64,000 bases of DNA from Prevotella sp. Its GTDB lineage: Bacteria > Bacteroidota > Bacteroidia > Bacteroidales > Bacteroidaceae. Position numbers and translations under genes: made by a program. Shown here piece by piece: positions 25,386-33,939 of the stretch. The stretch is from contig JAFVHN010000006.1 of the NCBI GenBank assembly GCA_017474515.1, positions 62,001 to 126,000 of the forward strand, in the 5' to 3' direction. The notes under the pieces were generated by a model. The model was not told the DNA's origin. It searched no databases and saw only the letters and a program-made list of their open reading frames with translations. Positions within the stretch are counted from its first letter, which is position 1; the number at the start of each line of letters is the position of its first letter.

Positions 25386-25393
25386 TACCTTTG
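25386..25393 (+). promoter_or_regulatory. -7 motif TACCTTTG of TonB receptor 1
   Basis: TACCTTTG fits TAnnTTTG, 49 nt upstream of the ATG at 25442; no clear -33 box. The rest of 25233-25441 is AT-rich with a short CATAACTCATAAC-type repeat. Confidence 0.5.
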
Positions 25394-25441
25394 TAACACA
25401 TTTTTATTTGTTCTATTCTTTTTTAAACATTTAACATTACA

Positions 25442-28400
25442 ATGCAGAAAAGATTGTTTTCACTGGTTACCACGATGCTGATAACCGTGTCTGCTGTCAT
25501 GGCACAGGTAACCACGTCAAGCATGAGTGGAAAAGTCACCACGGGCAGTGCCGCGGGTGAAGAAATCATCGGTGCCACGGTGCTGGCCGTTCACGAGCCC
25601 TCAGGCACCCGCTACTCCGCCGTCACCAACCTCGACGGCCGTTTCAACATCCAGGGCATGCGCAACGGCGGTCCCTACGCCGTCACGGTGAGCTACATCG
25701 GTTACCAGACGAAAGTATTGCGCGACATCACCCTTCAGCTGGGCGAGACCTATGACCTTCAGGTGTGGCTGTCGGAGAACGCCACCGAGCTCACCGAGGT
25801 GGTCGTCACGGCCAAGGGCTCGCGCTTTGCCGGTGAAAAGACCGGTGCTGCCATCAACATCTCGAACAACACCATCCGCGAGCTGCCCACGGTGAACCGC
25901 AGCATCAGCGACATTGCCCGTCTGTCGCCCTACGCCAACGGCATGGGTTTTGCCGGCGGCGACGGCCGCAGCACCAACTTCACCCTCGACGGTGCCAATT
26001 TCAACAACAACTTCGGCTTGTCGGCCAATCTCCCCGGCGGCGGTAACCCCATCTCCATCGATGCCATCGACGAGGTGCAGGTAGTGGTGGCTCCCTTCGA
26101 CGTGCGCCAGAGCAACTTCATCGGCGGCGGCATCAATGCCGTTACCAAGTCGGGAACCAACACCTTCCGCGGCACCGCCTATGTTTATCACACCAACGAG
26201 CAGATGCACGGCAACCGCGTTGACCACCTGCAGATGGCCGACCCCGGCAAGGACCGCCTCACCACTTACGGCGTCACCCTGGGCGGGCCCATCATCAAGG
26301 ACAAGCTCTTCTTCTTCGTCAACTACGAGCACAGCATGAAGCCCACCGTCACCACACGCTGGCGCGCCTCTGAGGACGGCAAGGCCGACAAGGACAACTA
26401 CCTCTCGCGCACCACGCAGGCCGACATGCAGCGCCTTTCCGACTTCATGAAGACGAAGTACGGCTACGACACCGGTTCATGGAACAGCTTCCCCGCCGAC
26501 GAGAGCAACGACAAGCTGCTGGCCCGCCTCGACTGGAACATCACTGACAACCACCACCTTGCCCTGCGCTACAACACTACGAAGAACACCTCGTGGAGCA
26601 CCGTCAACGGCAACTCTACACAGGCCTACTACCGCATTCGCCTCGACCGCATGTCCATCTACTCCATGGCCTATGCCAACTCCATGTATTCCATGGACAA
26701 CAAGGTGAGCTCATGGTCGGCCGACCTCAACAGCCGTTTCGGCAACAACATCTCCAACCAGCTGCTCTTCACCCATACAAACATTGAAGACATGCGCGGC
26801 AGCGATTCCAGCCTCTTCCCCTTCGTAGATATCCTGGCCGGATATTCCGTGGCCGACGACGGCACCGTGAAGCAAACCCTCGAGCCCTATGTGTCGCTGG
26901 GATATGAGCTGTTCTCCTACATGAACGGCGTGACCAACAAAATCACCAACCTCACCGACAACTTCAGCCTCACCCTTCCGCGCCACAAAATCCTCGCCGG
27001 CGTGAGCTTCGAGCACCAGGTGGCCGACAACAGCTATCTGCGCGGCGGAACCGGCTACTACCGCTATCGCTCGCTCGATGACTTTATGAACGGTGCTGCC
27101 CCCGAGACGGTGGCCATCGACTACGGCTACAACGGCCGCCAGGCTACCTCAAACGTCACCTTCAACCAGCTGGGCATTTACCTGCAGGATGAGTGGAACG
27201 CCACCGACCGCCTGAAAGTCACCGCCGGCCTGCGTCTCGACAACCTCTTCTTCAACGACGACGACATCATCACCAATAACGCCATCCGCGACCTCGATTT
27301 TGGCGGACAGCACATCGACACCGGCCGCTGGCCCGACGCCGGCCTCTCCTTCTCGCCGCGCTTCGGCTTCTCGTGGGACATCCTCGGCGACAAGACGCTC
27401 AAGCTGCGCGGAGGCTCGGGACTCTTCCTCGGACGCCTGCCCCTCGTCTTCTTTACCAACATGCCCGCAGCATCGGCCATGATTCAGAACCGTCCCGTGC
27501 TCAGCACCAGCTACAATAGCGACGGCACCGTGAAGAGCCGCGACGCCGGCCTCGACCGCTTTGCCGGAGGCCTCGTCACCGACGTGGAGCAGATACGCCA
27601 GCTCATGGGCGACGACCTCGCTCCCGCCACCATCTCCCCCGAGCAGGGACTCTTCCAGAAGAGCATCGCCGGAGTGGACTCGAAGTTCAAGATGCCGCAG
27701 GTGTGGAAGTCGTCGATAGCCCTCGACTGGCAGCTGCCCGTGGGCTTCCCCCTCACCGCCACCGCTGAGTTCACCTACACGCGCAAAATCAACGACGTGC
27801 GCCTGGTCAACCTCAACGTGCACGACGACACCTCATCGTGGAGCCGCCTCAGCGGTGCCGACAACCGCCTCGTTTATCCCGCTGACTATCGTTACTACAA
27901 CAATGTCAGCGATGCCTGCGTGCTCACAAACACCAGTCGTGGCCACGGTTTCACCGCCAATCTGACGCTCAACGCCGAGCCCCTGCCCGGTCTCAACGTC
28001 ATGGCCGCCTACACCCACACCGTGATGAAGGAAGTTTCGGGTATGCCCGGCTCCAACGCCACCTCTGCTTGGAATGGCCTCTATACCATCGACGGGCCGA
28101 ACTTCGGGCGCGTGCAGAACTCTATGTTCGTCATTCCCGACCGTCTCATTGCCAACATTTCCTATAAGTACGGCAAGGACCACTATTCGCTCTTCTACAC
28201 TGGCTACACGCCCGCCGGCACCAGCTTCATCTACAGTGGCGACGTCAACGGCGACGGCATAGCCTCAGACCTTATCTATATTCCCGCCGACGACAGCGAG
28301 ATACATTTCACCAACGATGCCGACCGCAAGGACTTCTGGCAGTTCGTCAACCAGGACAGCTACCTCAGCAGCCACAAAGGGCAGTATGCCGAGGCCAATT

Positions 28401-28729
28401 CCGCCCACGCTCCCTTCGTACACCGCTTCGACTTCCGCTGGGCCCACGACTTTGACCTGAAGTTGGGTGCCACCACGCACCGCCTGCAGCTCATCCTCGA
28501 TGCCATGAACATCGGCAACATGTGCAGCTCGCGTTGGGGAGTGGAGAAGAACATGCTCGGCTCCTTCAGCGGACAGTTCCTCAAAGTCGATAAGGTGGAG
28601 AACGGCGTGCCATACTTCTCCATGCGTCGCGACGCCGACGGCAAGGCTCCCACCGCCACCTACGACTACAACCACGCTTACGACCAGTGCTGGAAACTCC
28701 AGGTAGGGCTGAAGTACTACTTTAATTAA
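25442..28729 (+). CDS. TonB-dependent receptor, Oar-like, paralogue 1
   Basis: 1095 aa outer-membrane receptor. Signal peptide (KRLFSLVTTMLITVSAVMAQ), a carboxypeptidase-regulatory-like domain (about 24-110, with GATVLAVHEPSGTRYSAVTN and NIQGMRNGGPYAVTVSYIGY), plug (about 120-240; TVNRSISDIARLSPYANGMG, LPGGGNPISIDAIDEVQV), then a large beta barrel ending WKLQVGLKYYFN with a terminal aromatic. This is the Oar-like class, which lacks a SusD partner; none is present here. The ligand cannot be inferred. Closely similar to the receptor at 30151-33447, and the two are separated by a 1.4-kb repeat-rich gap. Its codon use leans to CTC for Leu, unlike paralogue 2, which prefers CTG. Confidence 0.93.
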   Translation: MQKRLFSLVTTMLITVSAVMAQVTTSSMSGKVTTGSAAGEEIIGATVLAVHEPSGTRYSAVTNLDGRFNIQGMRNGGPYAVTVSYIGYQTKVLRDITLQLGETYDLQVWLSENATELTEVVVTAKGSRFAGEKTGAAINISNNTIRELPTVNRSISDIARLSPYANGMGFAGGDGRSTNFTLDGANFNNNFGLSANLPGGGNPISIDAIDEVQVVVAPFDVRQSNFIGGGINAVTKSGTNTFRGTAYVYHTNEQMHGNRVDHLQMADPGKDRLTTYGVTLGGPIIKDKLFFFVNYEHSMKPTVTTRWRASEDGKADKDNYLSRTTQADMQRLSDFMKTKYGYDTGSWNSFPADESNDKLLARLDWNITDNHHLALRYNTTKNTSWSTVNGNSTQAYYRIRLDRMSIYSMAYANSMYSMDNKVSSWSADLNSRFGNNISNQLLFTHTNIEDMRGSDSSLFPFVDILAGYSVADDGTVKQTLEPYVSLGYELFSYMNGVTNKITNLTDNFSLTLPRHKILAGVSFEHQVADNSYLRGGTGYYRYRSLDDFMNGAAPETVAIDYGYNGRQATSNVTFNQLGIYLQDEWNATDRLKVTAGLRLDNLFFNDDDIITNNAIRDLDFGGQHIDTGRWPDAGLSFSPRFGFSWDILGDKTLKLRGGSGLFLGRLPLVFFTNMPAASAMIQNRPVLSTSYNSDGTVKSRDAGLDRFAGGLVTDVEQIRQLMGDDLAPATISPEQGLFQKSIAGVDSKFKMPQVWKSSIALDWQLPVGFPLTATAEFTYTRKINDVRLVNLNVHDDTSSWSRLSGADNRLVYPADYRYYNNVSDACVLTNTSRGHGFTANLTLNAEPLPGLNVMAAYTHTVMKEVSGMPGSNATSAWNGLYTIDGPNFGRVQNSMFVIPDRLIANISYKYGKDHYSLFYTGYTPAGTSFIYSGDVNGDGIASDLIYIPADDSEIHFTNDADRKDFWQFVNQDSYLSSHKGQYAEANSAHAPFVHRFDFRWAHDFDLKLGATTHRLQLILDAMNIGNMCSSRWGVEKNMLGSFSGQFLKVDKVENGVPYFSMRRDADGKAPTATYDYNHAYDQCWKLQVGLKYYFN

Positions 28730-28774
28730 ATAATTGGAACTTTCCTTCCCAAAAGGGGGAGAGCCATTCAGGTG

Positions 28775-28836
28775 AAGAGTAAGGAGTGAAAAAATTGACT
28801 TTCGCTGTCAATTTTTCACTCCTTACTCTTTTTTCG
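28775..28836 (+). terminator. Strong terminator after TonB receptor 1
   Basis: A 24-bp stem (28775-28799 with 28807-28830, one bulged A) closes a 7-nt loop and is followed by a T run. The arms are made of GTGAA-type repeat sequence. Confidence 0.85.
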
Positions 28837-28848
28837 TTTTCCGCTTGC

Positions 28849-28867
28849 GGACGTGATAATCACGTCC
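28849..28867. repeat. Perfect 8-bp-arm palindrome GGACGTGA-TAA-TCACGTCC
   Basis: A 19-bp perfect dyad with a 3-nt centre just beyond the terminator. Could be an operator-like site or remnant; no adjacent gene uses it obviously. Confidence 0.5.
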
Positions 28868-29070
28868 CAACATGAGGCGGGATGGAAGCAGCCAATTGCC
28901 GCTTCGACTCAACAGTTTCATAGTCGGCAGCAGTGAGTATAAACATTTCCAATGCAAAAAAGTTTTTATCGAATTTTGGAATGTAAAAGCCTATAACCAA
29001 GGCAATTAAATCAATAAGGGTAATTCGTTTCGAATGGGCAGATAGAATAGAACAAGAGCCGACGAAGAAA

Positions 29071-29300
29071 GGATCTGACGCAGATAGGATCTGATGCAGA
29101 TAGGAGCCGACGCTTCCAAGCGTCGGACTATATATAATTTAGTTACTCCGACGCTCGGAGGCGTCGGCTCCTATTTGCGTCGGGCTATTTTTTTTTAGTT
29201 ACTCCGACGCTCAGAGGCGTCGGCTCCTATGCGTCGGGCTATTTTTTTAGTTACTACGATGCTCGGAGGCGTCGGCTTCTATGCGTCGGGCTATCTTCTC
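29071..29300. repeat. Four tandem GC-rich hairpins in the TonB intergenic gap
   Basis: A 16-nt tandem (AGGATCTGACGCAGAT, 29071-29102) leads into hairpin 1 (CCGACGCTT-CC-AAGCGTCGG, about 29108-29127). Three repeat units follow at 29141, 29197 and 29249 (56, 52 and about 50 bp), each holding CCGACGCTCGGAGGCGTCGG or a close variant, then TGCGTCGGGCTATTTTTTT. Each unit looks like a hairpin followed by a T tract. No reading frame here is convincing. Confidence 0.8.
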
Positions 29301-29338
29301 CTAATAACGCTCCTGTTGTACGCTCTTATGGAAACGGC

Positions 29339-29426
29339 AAATCGAGGAGCTTAATACGCCAAATTGAGGAGCTTAATACGCCAAATCGAGGAGCTTAATA
29401 CGCCAAATCGAGGGGCGTAAAACGGC
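29339..29426 (+). repeat. 22-nt tandem repeat, 4 copies
   Basis: Unit AAATCGAGGAGCTTAATACG plus CC, copies at 29339, 29361, 29383 and 29405; the second has one change and the fourth is degenerate. No spacers, so not CRISPR. Confidence 0.85.
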
Positions 29427-29710
29427 ATTATGCTCACGCGATACGTCAAATAATACGCTGCTGCGCGCGGCTTTTTATAGCGGAAAATGCCGCCGAAGAC
29501 GTGCTTTTATCATTTCCGAAGGGTGAAAAACACCGTTTCCCGTGCAAAAAATGGCCATTTGTTGCGAAAAAAACGCATGATTTATGCTCTTTTTCGCATC
29601 GCTATCCTCGACGCATCAACACGCCACAGCATCTTTTTCTTTCCCAAGTAAACACTGCAATGTATTGAAAATAAACACTTTATGAATTTAGTGTGATAGG
29701 TAAGGCGCAA

Positions 29711-29903
29711 CCTTCACTTTTTCACTTTTTCACCATTTCACATTTTCACCATTTCACTTTTCACATTTTCACTTTTTCCATATATGTAGAAAATGTTTAT
29801 ATTTTAATTATATATACCATGTATATATAAAATTTTATCTGAAATATGTAACCATTATGGCATTTTGGTGAAAAAGTGAAATGGTGAAAAAGTGAAAAAG
29901 CGA
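29711..29903. repeat. Long inverted repeat of TTTTTCAC units around an AT-rich core
   Basis: TTCACTTTTTCACTTTTTCA-type sequence (29711-29779) is complementary to GGTGAAAAAGTGAAATGGTG-type sequence (29868-29903). The ~90-bp core is very AT-rich (TATATATGTAG, AATTATATATACC). The remainder of the gap 28730-30150 (28868-29070, 29427-29710, 29904-30090) shows no gene or recognised site. Confidence 0.7.
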
Positions 29904-30093
29904 CAGATTCTGCGGTCTTTCATTGCTCTCTCCTCCTGCCGTGTCATGTCAACGATTGCGAAGAAAAGCGGGAATTTGCCGACAGTGGCAGGTCCCCGGC
30001 GCCCGGAGAGTGAGTGCGGTGGCGTGCGCATTTGCCTTTGCAGTAAGGCGCGCCATGCTATTTGCACCTTTCTGATATTTTCGTGCGATAATA

Positions 30094-30125
30094 TTTGGCT
30101 GTTATATTTTTTTTTTTTAACTTTG
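30094..30125 (+). promoter_or_regulatory. Promoter TTTG-N20-TAACTTTG of TonB receptor 2
   Basis: TTTG at 30094-30097, 20-nt spacer that is mostly a T run, TAACTTTG at 30118-30125, about 25 nt before the ATG at 30151. Full consensus. The homopolymer T tract in the spacer could change length by slippage. Confidence 0.75.
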
Positions 30126-30150
30126 TAGCCAAATATAAAATTCTATCTCT

Positions 30151-33100
30151 ATGAAACAAAGAATCATCATTTGTCTGTTTGCCATGCTGATGTCGGCGTT
30201 GGCAATGCGTGCCCAGGTGACCACTGCGGGCCTTTCGGGAAAAGTTACGATGAATACGGCTCAAGGCGAAGCCGTCATCGGTGCCACGGTGTCGGCGCTG
30301 CACGAGCCGTCGGGCAGCCGCTATCAGGCGGTGACCAATGTTGACGGCCTGTTCAACATTCAGGGCATGCGCACCGGCGGACCTTACACCGTCACGGTGA
30401 GCTACATTGGCATGGAGCGCAAGGTACTGCGCGGCATCACCCTGCAGCTGGGTGAGGTCTATAACCTGCCGGTATGGCTGGCAGAGGATGCCACCGTGCT
30501 GAAGGAAGTGGTGGTGACCGGCAAGGCGTCGAAGTTCGCCGGTGAGAAGACGGGCGCAGCCACCAATATCAACAACGAGCAGATGATGGCCATGCCCACC
30601 ATCAACCGCAGCATCACCGACATAGCGAAGATTTCGCCTTACTCGGGCGGCGGCATGAGCTTTGGCGGCCGCGATGCGCGTAGCACCAACTTCACCATCG
30701 ACGGTGCCAACTTCAACAGCAACTTCGGCCTGACCAGCGACCTTCCCGGCGGCGGCAACCCCATCTCCATCGACGCCATTGAGGAGGTGCAGGTGGCCAT
30801 TGCTCCTTATGACGTGCGACAGACCAACTTCATAGGCGGCGGCGTGAACGCCATCACCAAGTCGGGTACCAACACCTTCCGCGGCACCGCCTACGGCTAC
30901 TACCGCGACGAGAACCTGCGCGGCAACCGCATCGACCACAAGGACCTGGGCGAGCGCAAGGCAGAGTCGCAGAAGACCTACGGCTTCACCCTGGGCGGGC
31001 CCATCGTGAAGAACAAGCTGTTCTTCTTCGTGAACTTTGAGAAAGAGATAACTCCTAAGGAAGTCGTCACCTTCCGCGCACGGCAGGACGGCGAGACCGC
31101 CGGCGGCATGGTGAGCCGTGCCCTCGGTTCCGACATGGCGCGCGTGAGCGAATACCTGAAGAGCCAGTACGGCTACGACACCGGTTCGTGGACCGATTTC
31201 CCCGCCGAAGACGACAACACGAAGCTGCTGGCCCGCCTGGACTGGAACATCTCCGACGACCACCATCTGGCCCTGCGCTACAACAACACTAAGAACACCG
31301 ACTGGCGCGTGTGCAACGGCAACAGCGGCGACTGGGAGGTGGGCAGCAACGGCCGCCTGAGCGACAACCGCATTGGCCCGAAGTCGATGGCCTTTGCCAA
31401 CAGCCTCTACTACTTCAAGAACAACGTGTGGTCGCTGTCGTTCGACCTGAACAGCCGTTTCGGCGCGAAGGCATCCAACCAGCTGCTGGCTACCTATACC
31501 AACATCGACGATACCCGCGGCAGCGACTCGAAGGAGTTCCCCTTCATCGACATCATGGCCGGACTGAACGACGACGGCTCGCAGATCAAGGAGCCCTATA
31601 TCAGCGCCGGCTACGAGCTGTTCTCGTTCCACAACGGCGTGACGAACAAGGTGACAAGCATCACCGACAACTTCACCTACTACGCCGGTGCACACCGCCT
31701 GACGGCCGGTGCACGCTTTGAGCACCAGTATGCCGACAACAGCTACATACGCGAGGGAACGGGCTACTACCGCTTCCGCAGCGTGGACGACCTGCTGGCA
31801 GGAGCTGCGCCCGAGTCGGTGGCCTTCAGCTACGGCTTCAATGGCAACGACAGCCCCACCAGCGCCGTGCGCTTCAACCAGATAGGCTTCTACGCGCAGG
31901 ACGAGTGGACCATGGCCGACAACTTCAAGCTCACCTACGGCGTGAGGGCCGACAACATGATTTTCAACAACAAGGACGTGGAGCGCAACACCGCCATCTA
32001 TGCCCTCGACTTCGGAGGAGTGAACATTGACACCGGACGATGGCCAAAGTCGGCTTGGCAGTTCTCGCCAAGGGTGGGATTCACATGGGATGTCTTCGGC
32101 GACAAGACGCTCAAGCTGCGCGGAGGAACGGGCATCTTCACAGGGCGACTGCCACTGGTGTTCTTTACCAACATGCCGCAGAATGCCGCCATCTTCCAGA
32201 CAACCTACACCGCAAGCACCTTCTACGACGGAACGGGAAAAGTGGTCGGCGTGAACGAAAAACTGGCCGGGCTGGCTGGGAAGATGTATGGCGTGAAGGA
32301 GCTGATGGACTACTTCAACGTGCCCACCACCAACAACAACCACACGGCTGGCGCGAAGATTTCGGGCGTGGACCGCGACTTCAAGATGCCGCAGATATGG
32401 AAGACCTCGCTGGCCCTCGACTGGCAGCTGCCCGTCAGCTTCCCCTTCGTGGCCACCGCCGAGTTCATCTACAACCAGAACATCAACGCCGTGTATATTG
32501 ACAACGTGAACCTGAAGGACAACGATACCAGCCAGTGGGAGCGCTTCAACGGTGCCGACAACCGCTTCATCTATCCCAAGGACCTCTACTATGTGGGCGG
32601 AAAGAACGCCGTGGTGCTGAAGAACACGTCGAGGGGCTACGGATACATCTACAATGTGACGCTGAACGCCGAGCCTCTGGACAACCTGAAGCTCATGGCT
32701 GCCTATACGCACACCGAGCAGAAGGAGATTTCGGGCATGCCAGGCAGCGACCCCGTGTCGGCTTGGCAGGGTGTCATCTCGGTGAACGGTCCCAACCTCT
32801 GCACCACCCAGCGCTCGCAGTATGTGACTCCCGACCAGGTCATTGCATCCATCAATTACTACATTCCCATCAGCAGGAACGGATTTGTGCGCGGCGCCAA
32901 CCTCAACTTGTTCTACAAAGGATATTCGGCCTACAGCAACAGCTACATGTACACCAACGACATGAACGGCGACGGGCTGGCCTACGACTTGATGTACATT
33001 CCCGCCAACGACAGCGAGATAAAGTTCAAGACGGAAGAAGACCGCGTGGCGTTTTGGCAGTTCGTGTCGCAGGATGACTATTTGAACAGTCATCGCGGAG

Positions 33101-33447
33101 AATATGCCGAGGCTTACGCCGCCCGGACACCATGGCTGCACCGCGTGGACATGCGCTTCACCACCGACTTCCAGTTCCGCGTGGGAGCCACCAACCACAA
33201 GATGCAGGCCATCTTCGACTTCGTGAACATTGGCAACCTCATCAACTCCAGCTGGGGAATCCCCAAGAGCTCCAACATCTCGAACAACGGGCGCATACTC
33301 AAGTACGAGGGCCGCGACGCCTCCAACAATCCCGTATTCTCTATGTATAAGCGCGACGGACAGTTCCTCAACAAGTCGTATGAGAAACTCGACAGCTACA
33401 CCAATTGCTGGAAGCTGCAGATTGGTCTGAAGTATTACTTTAATTAA
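30151..33447 (+). CDS. TonB-dependent receptor, Oar-like, paralogue 2
   Basis: 1098 aa. Same architecture as paralogue 1: signal peptide (to AMRAQ), regulatory-like domain with GATVSALHEPSGSRYQAVTN, plug with TINRSITDIAKISPYSGGGM and LPGGGNPISIDAIEEVQV, and a barrel ending CWKLQIGLKYYFN. N-terminal 300 residues are clearly similar to paralogue 1, with divergence in barrel strands and loops. It should import or bind a ligand using TonB/ExbBD energy. No SusD-like lipoprotein or nutrient-degrading genes are adjacent. It has its own full-consensus promoter, so the paralogues are separate transcription units. Confidence 0.93.
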   Translation: MKQRIIICLFAMLMSALAMRAQVTTAGLSGKVTMNTAQGEAVIGATVSALHEPSGSRYQAVTNVDGLFNIQGMRTGGPYTVTVSYIGMERKVLRGITLQLGEVYNLPVWLAEDATVLKEVVVTGKASKFAGEKTGAATNINNEQMMAMPTINRSITDIAKISPYSGGGMSFGGRDARSTNFTIDGANFNSNFGLTSDLPGGGNPISIDAIEEVQVAIAPYDVRQTNFIGGGVNAITKSGTNTFRGTAYGYYRDENLRGNRIDHKDLGERKAESQKTYGFTLGGPIVKNKLFFFVNFEKEITPKEVVTFRARQDGETAGGMVSRALGSDMARVSEYLKSQYGYDTGSWTDFPAEDDNTKLLARLDWNISDDHHLALRYNNTKNTDWRVCNGNSGDWEVGSNGRLSDNRIGPKSMAFANSLYYFKNNVWSLSFDLNSRFGAKASNQLLATYTNIDDTRGSDSKEFPFIDIMAGLNDDGSQIKEPYISAGYELFSFHNGVTNKVTSITDNFTYYAGAHRLTAGARFEHQYADNSYIREGTGYYRFRSVDDLLAGAAPESVAFSYGFNGNDSPTSAVRFNQIGFYAQDEWTMADNFKLTYGVRADNMIFNNKDVERNTAIYALDFGGVNIDTGRWPKSAWQFSPRVGFTWDVFGDKTLKLRGGTGIFTGRLPLVFFTNMPQNAAIFQTTYTASTFYDGTGKVVGVNEKLAGLAGKMYGVKELMDYFNVPTTNNNHTAGAKISGVDRDFKMPQIWKTSLALDWQLPVSFPFVATAEFIYNQNINAVYIDNVNLKDNDTSQWERFNGADNRFIYPKDLYYVGGKNAVVLKNTSRGYGYIYNVTLNAEPLDNLKLMAAYTHTEQKEISGMPGSDPVSAWQGVISVNGPNLCTTQRSQYVTPDQVIASINYYIPISRNGFVRGANLNLFYKGYSAYSNSYMYTNDMNGDGLAYDLMYIPANDSEIKFKTEEDRVAFWQFVSQDDYLNSHRGEYAEAYAARTPWLHRVDMRFTTDFQFRVGATNHKMQAIFDFVNIGNLINSSWGIPKSSNISNNGRILKYEGRDASNNPVFSMYKRDGQFLNKSYEKLDSYTNCWKLQIGLKYYFN

Positions 33448-33462
33448 ATAACTCAAAGAAAC

Positions 33463-33506
33463 AGTCCCCCTCTCATCCCGTCGGCGAATGAGAGGGGGCT
33501 TGTTGG
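33463..33506 (+). terminator. Terminator after TonB receptor 2
   Basis: CCCCCTCTCAT and ATGAGAGGGGG arms with a 11-nt GC-rich loop, then CTTGTT. It is built from the GC module of the composite repeat. Confidence 0.7.
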
Positions 33507-33519
33507 GATTTCTGCATTT

Positions 33520-33849
33520 ATGAAAATAGATTTCACTCAGGCGGAGCGTTGCGACCTGCCGAAATTCAAGGACGGCGAGGGGCATTTCATCATGCGCCAC
33601 TACACCGACAGCCATGTAAGAATCATGCACGGCACACTGGAGCCCGGCTGCTCCATCGGGCTGCACAGGCACGAGGGGAATGCCGAGGTGATGTACATAC
33701 TTTCGGGCATTGCCACATACATCTGGGAAGGCAAGGAGGAAACGGTGTTGCCGGGACAGGTGCACTACTGCGCCGACGGCCAGTGCCACACGCTCATGAA
33801 CAAGGGCACGGAGAACCTCACTTTCTTCGCCGTGGTGCCGAATAAATAA
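33520..33849 (+). CDS. Small cupin-domain protein
   Basis: 109 aa, single cupin barrel. Motif 1 is GCSIGLHRHEGNAEVMYILSG with the two metal His and a Glu, motif 2 is LPGQVHYCADGQCHTLMNKG with a further His. Cytosolic (no signal peptide). Small cupins bind metals or small ligands and include sugar isomerases and regulators, so the precise role is open. It stands alone between the TonB receptor and the antiporter gene. Confidence 0.88.
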   Translation: MKIDFTQAERCDLPKFKDGEGHFIMRHYTDSHVRIMHGTLEPGCSIGLHRHEGNAEVMYILSGIATYIWEGKEETVLPGQVHYCADGQCHTLMNKGTENLTFFAVVPNK

Positions 33850-33939
33850 TTGTATTTGAGTTATGAGTTGTGATTTATGAGCTTTGAGTTGTTCCCTTTT
33901 CCTAATTCCTAACTCCTAACTCATATATAATAAAATTAT

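Noticed and set aside
29339..29426. CRISPR-like short repeats
   Set aside because: Units are directly adjacent with no spacers, and no cas genes are present.
30058..33789. 1243-codon open frame on the minus strand opposite TonB receptor 2
   Set aside because: It is the antisense shadow of a high-GC gene; its translation is Val/His/Leu-rich without domains, while the plus strand encodes a complete TonB-dependent receptor.
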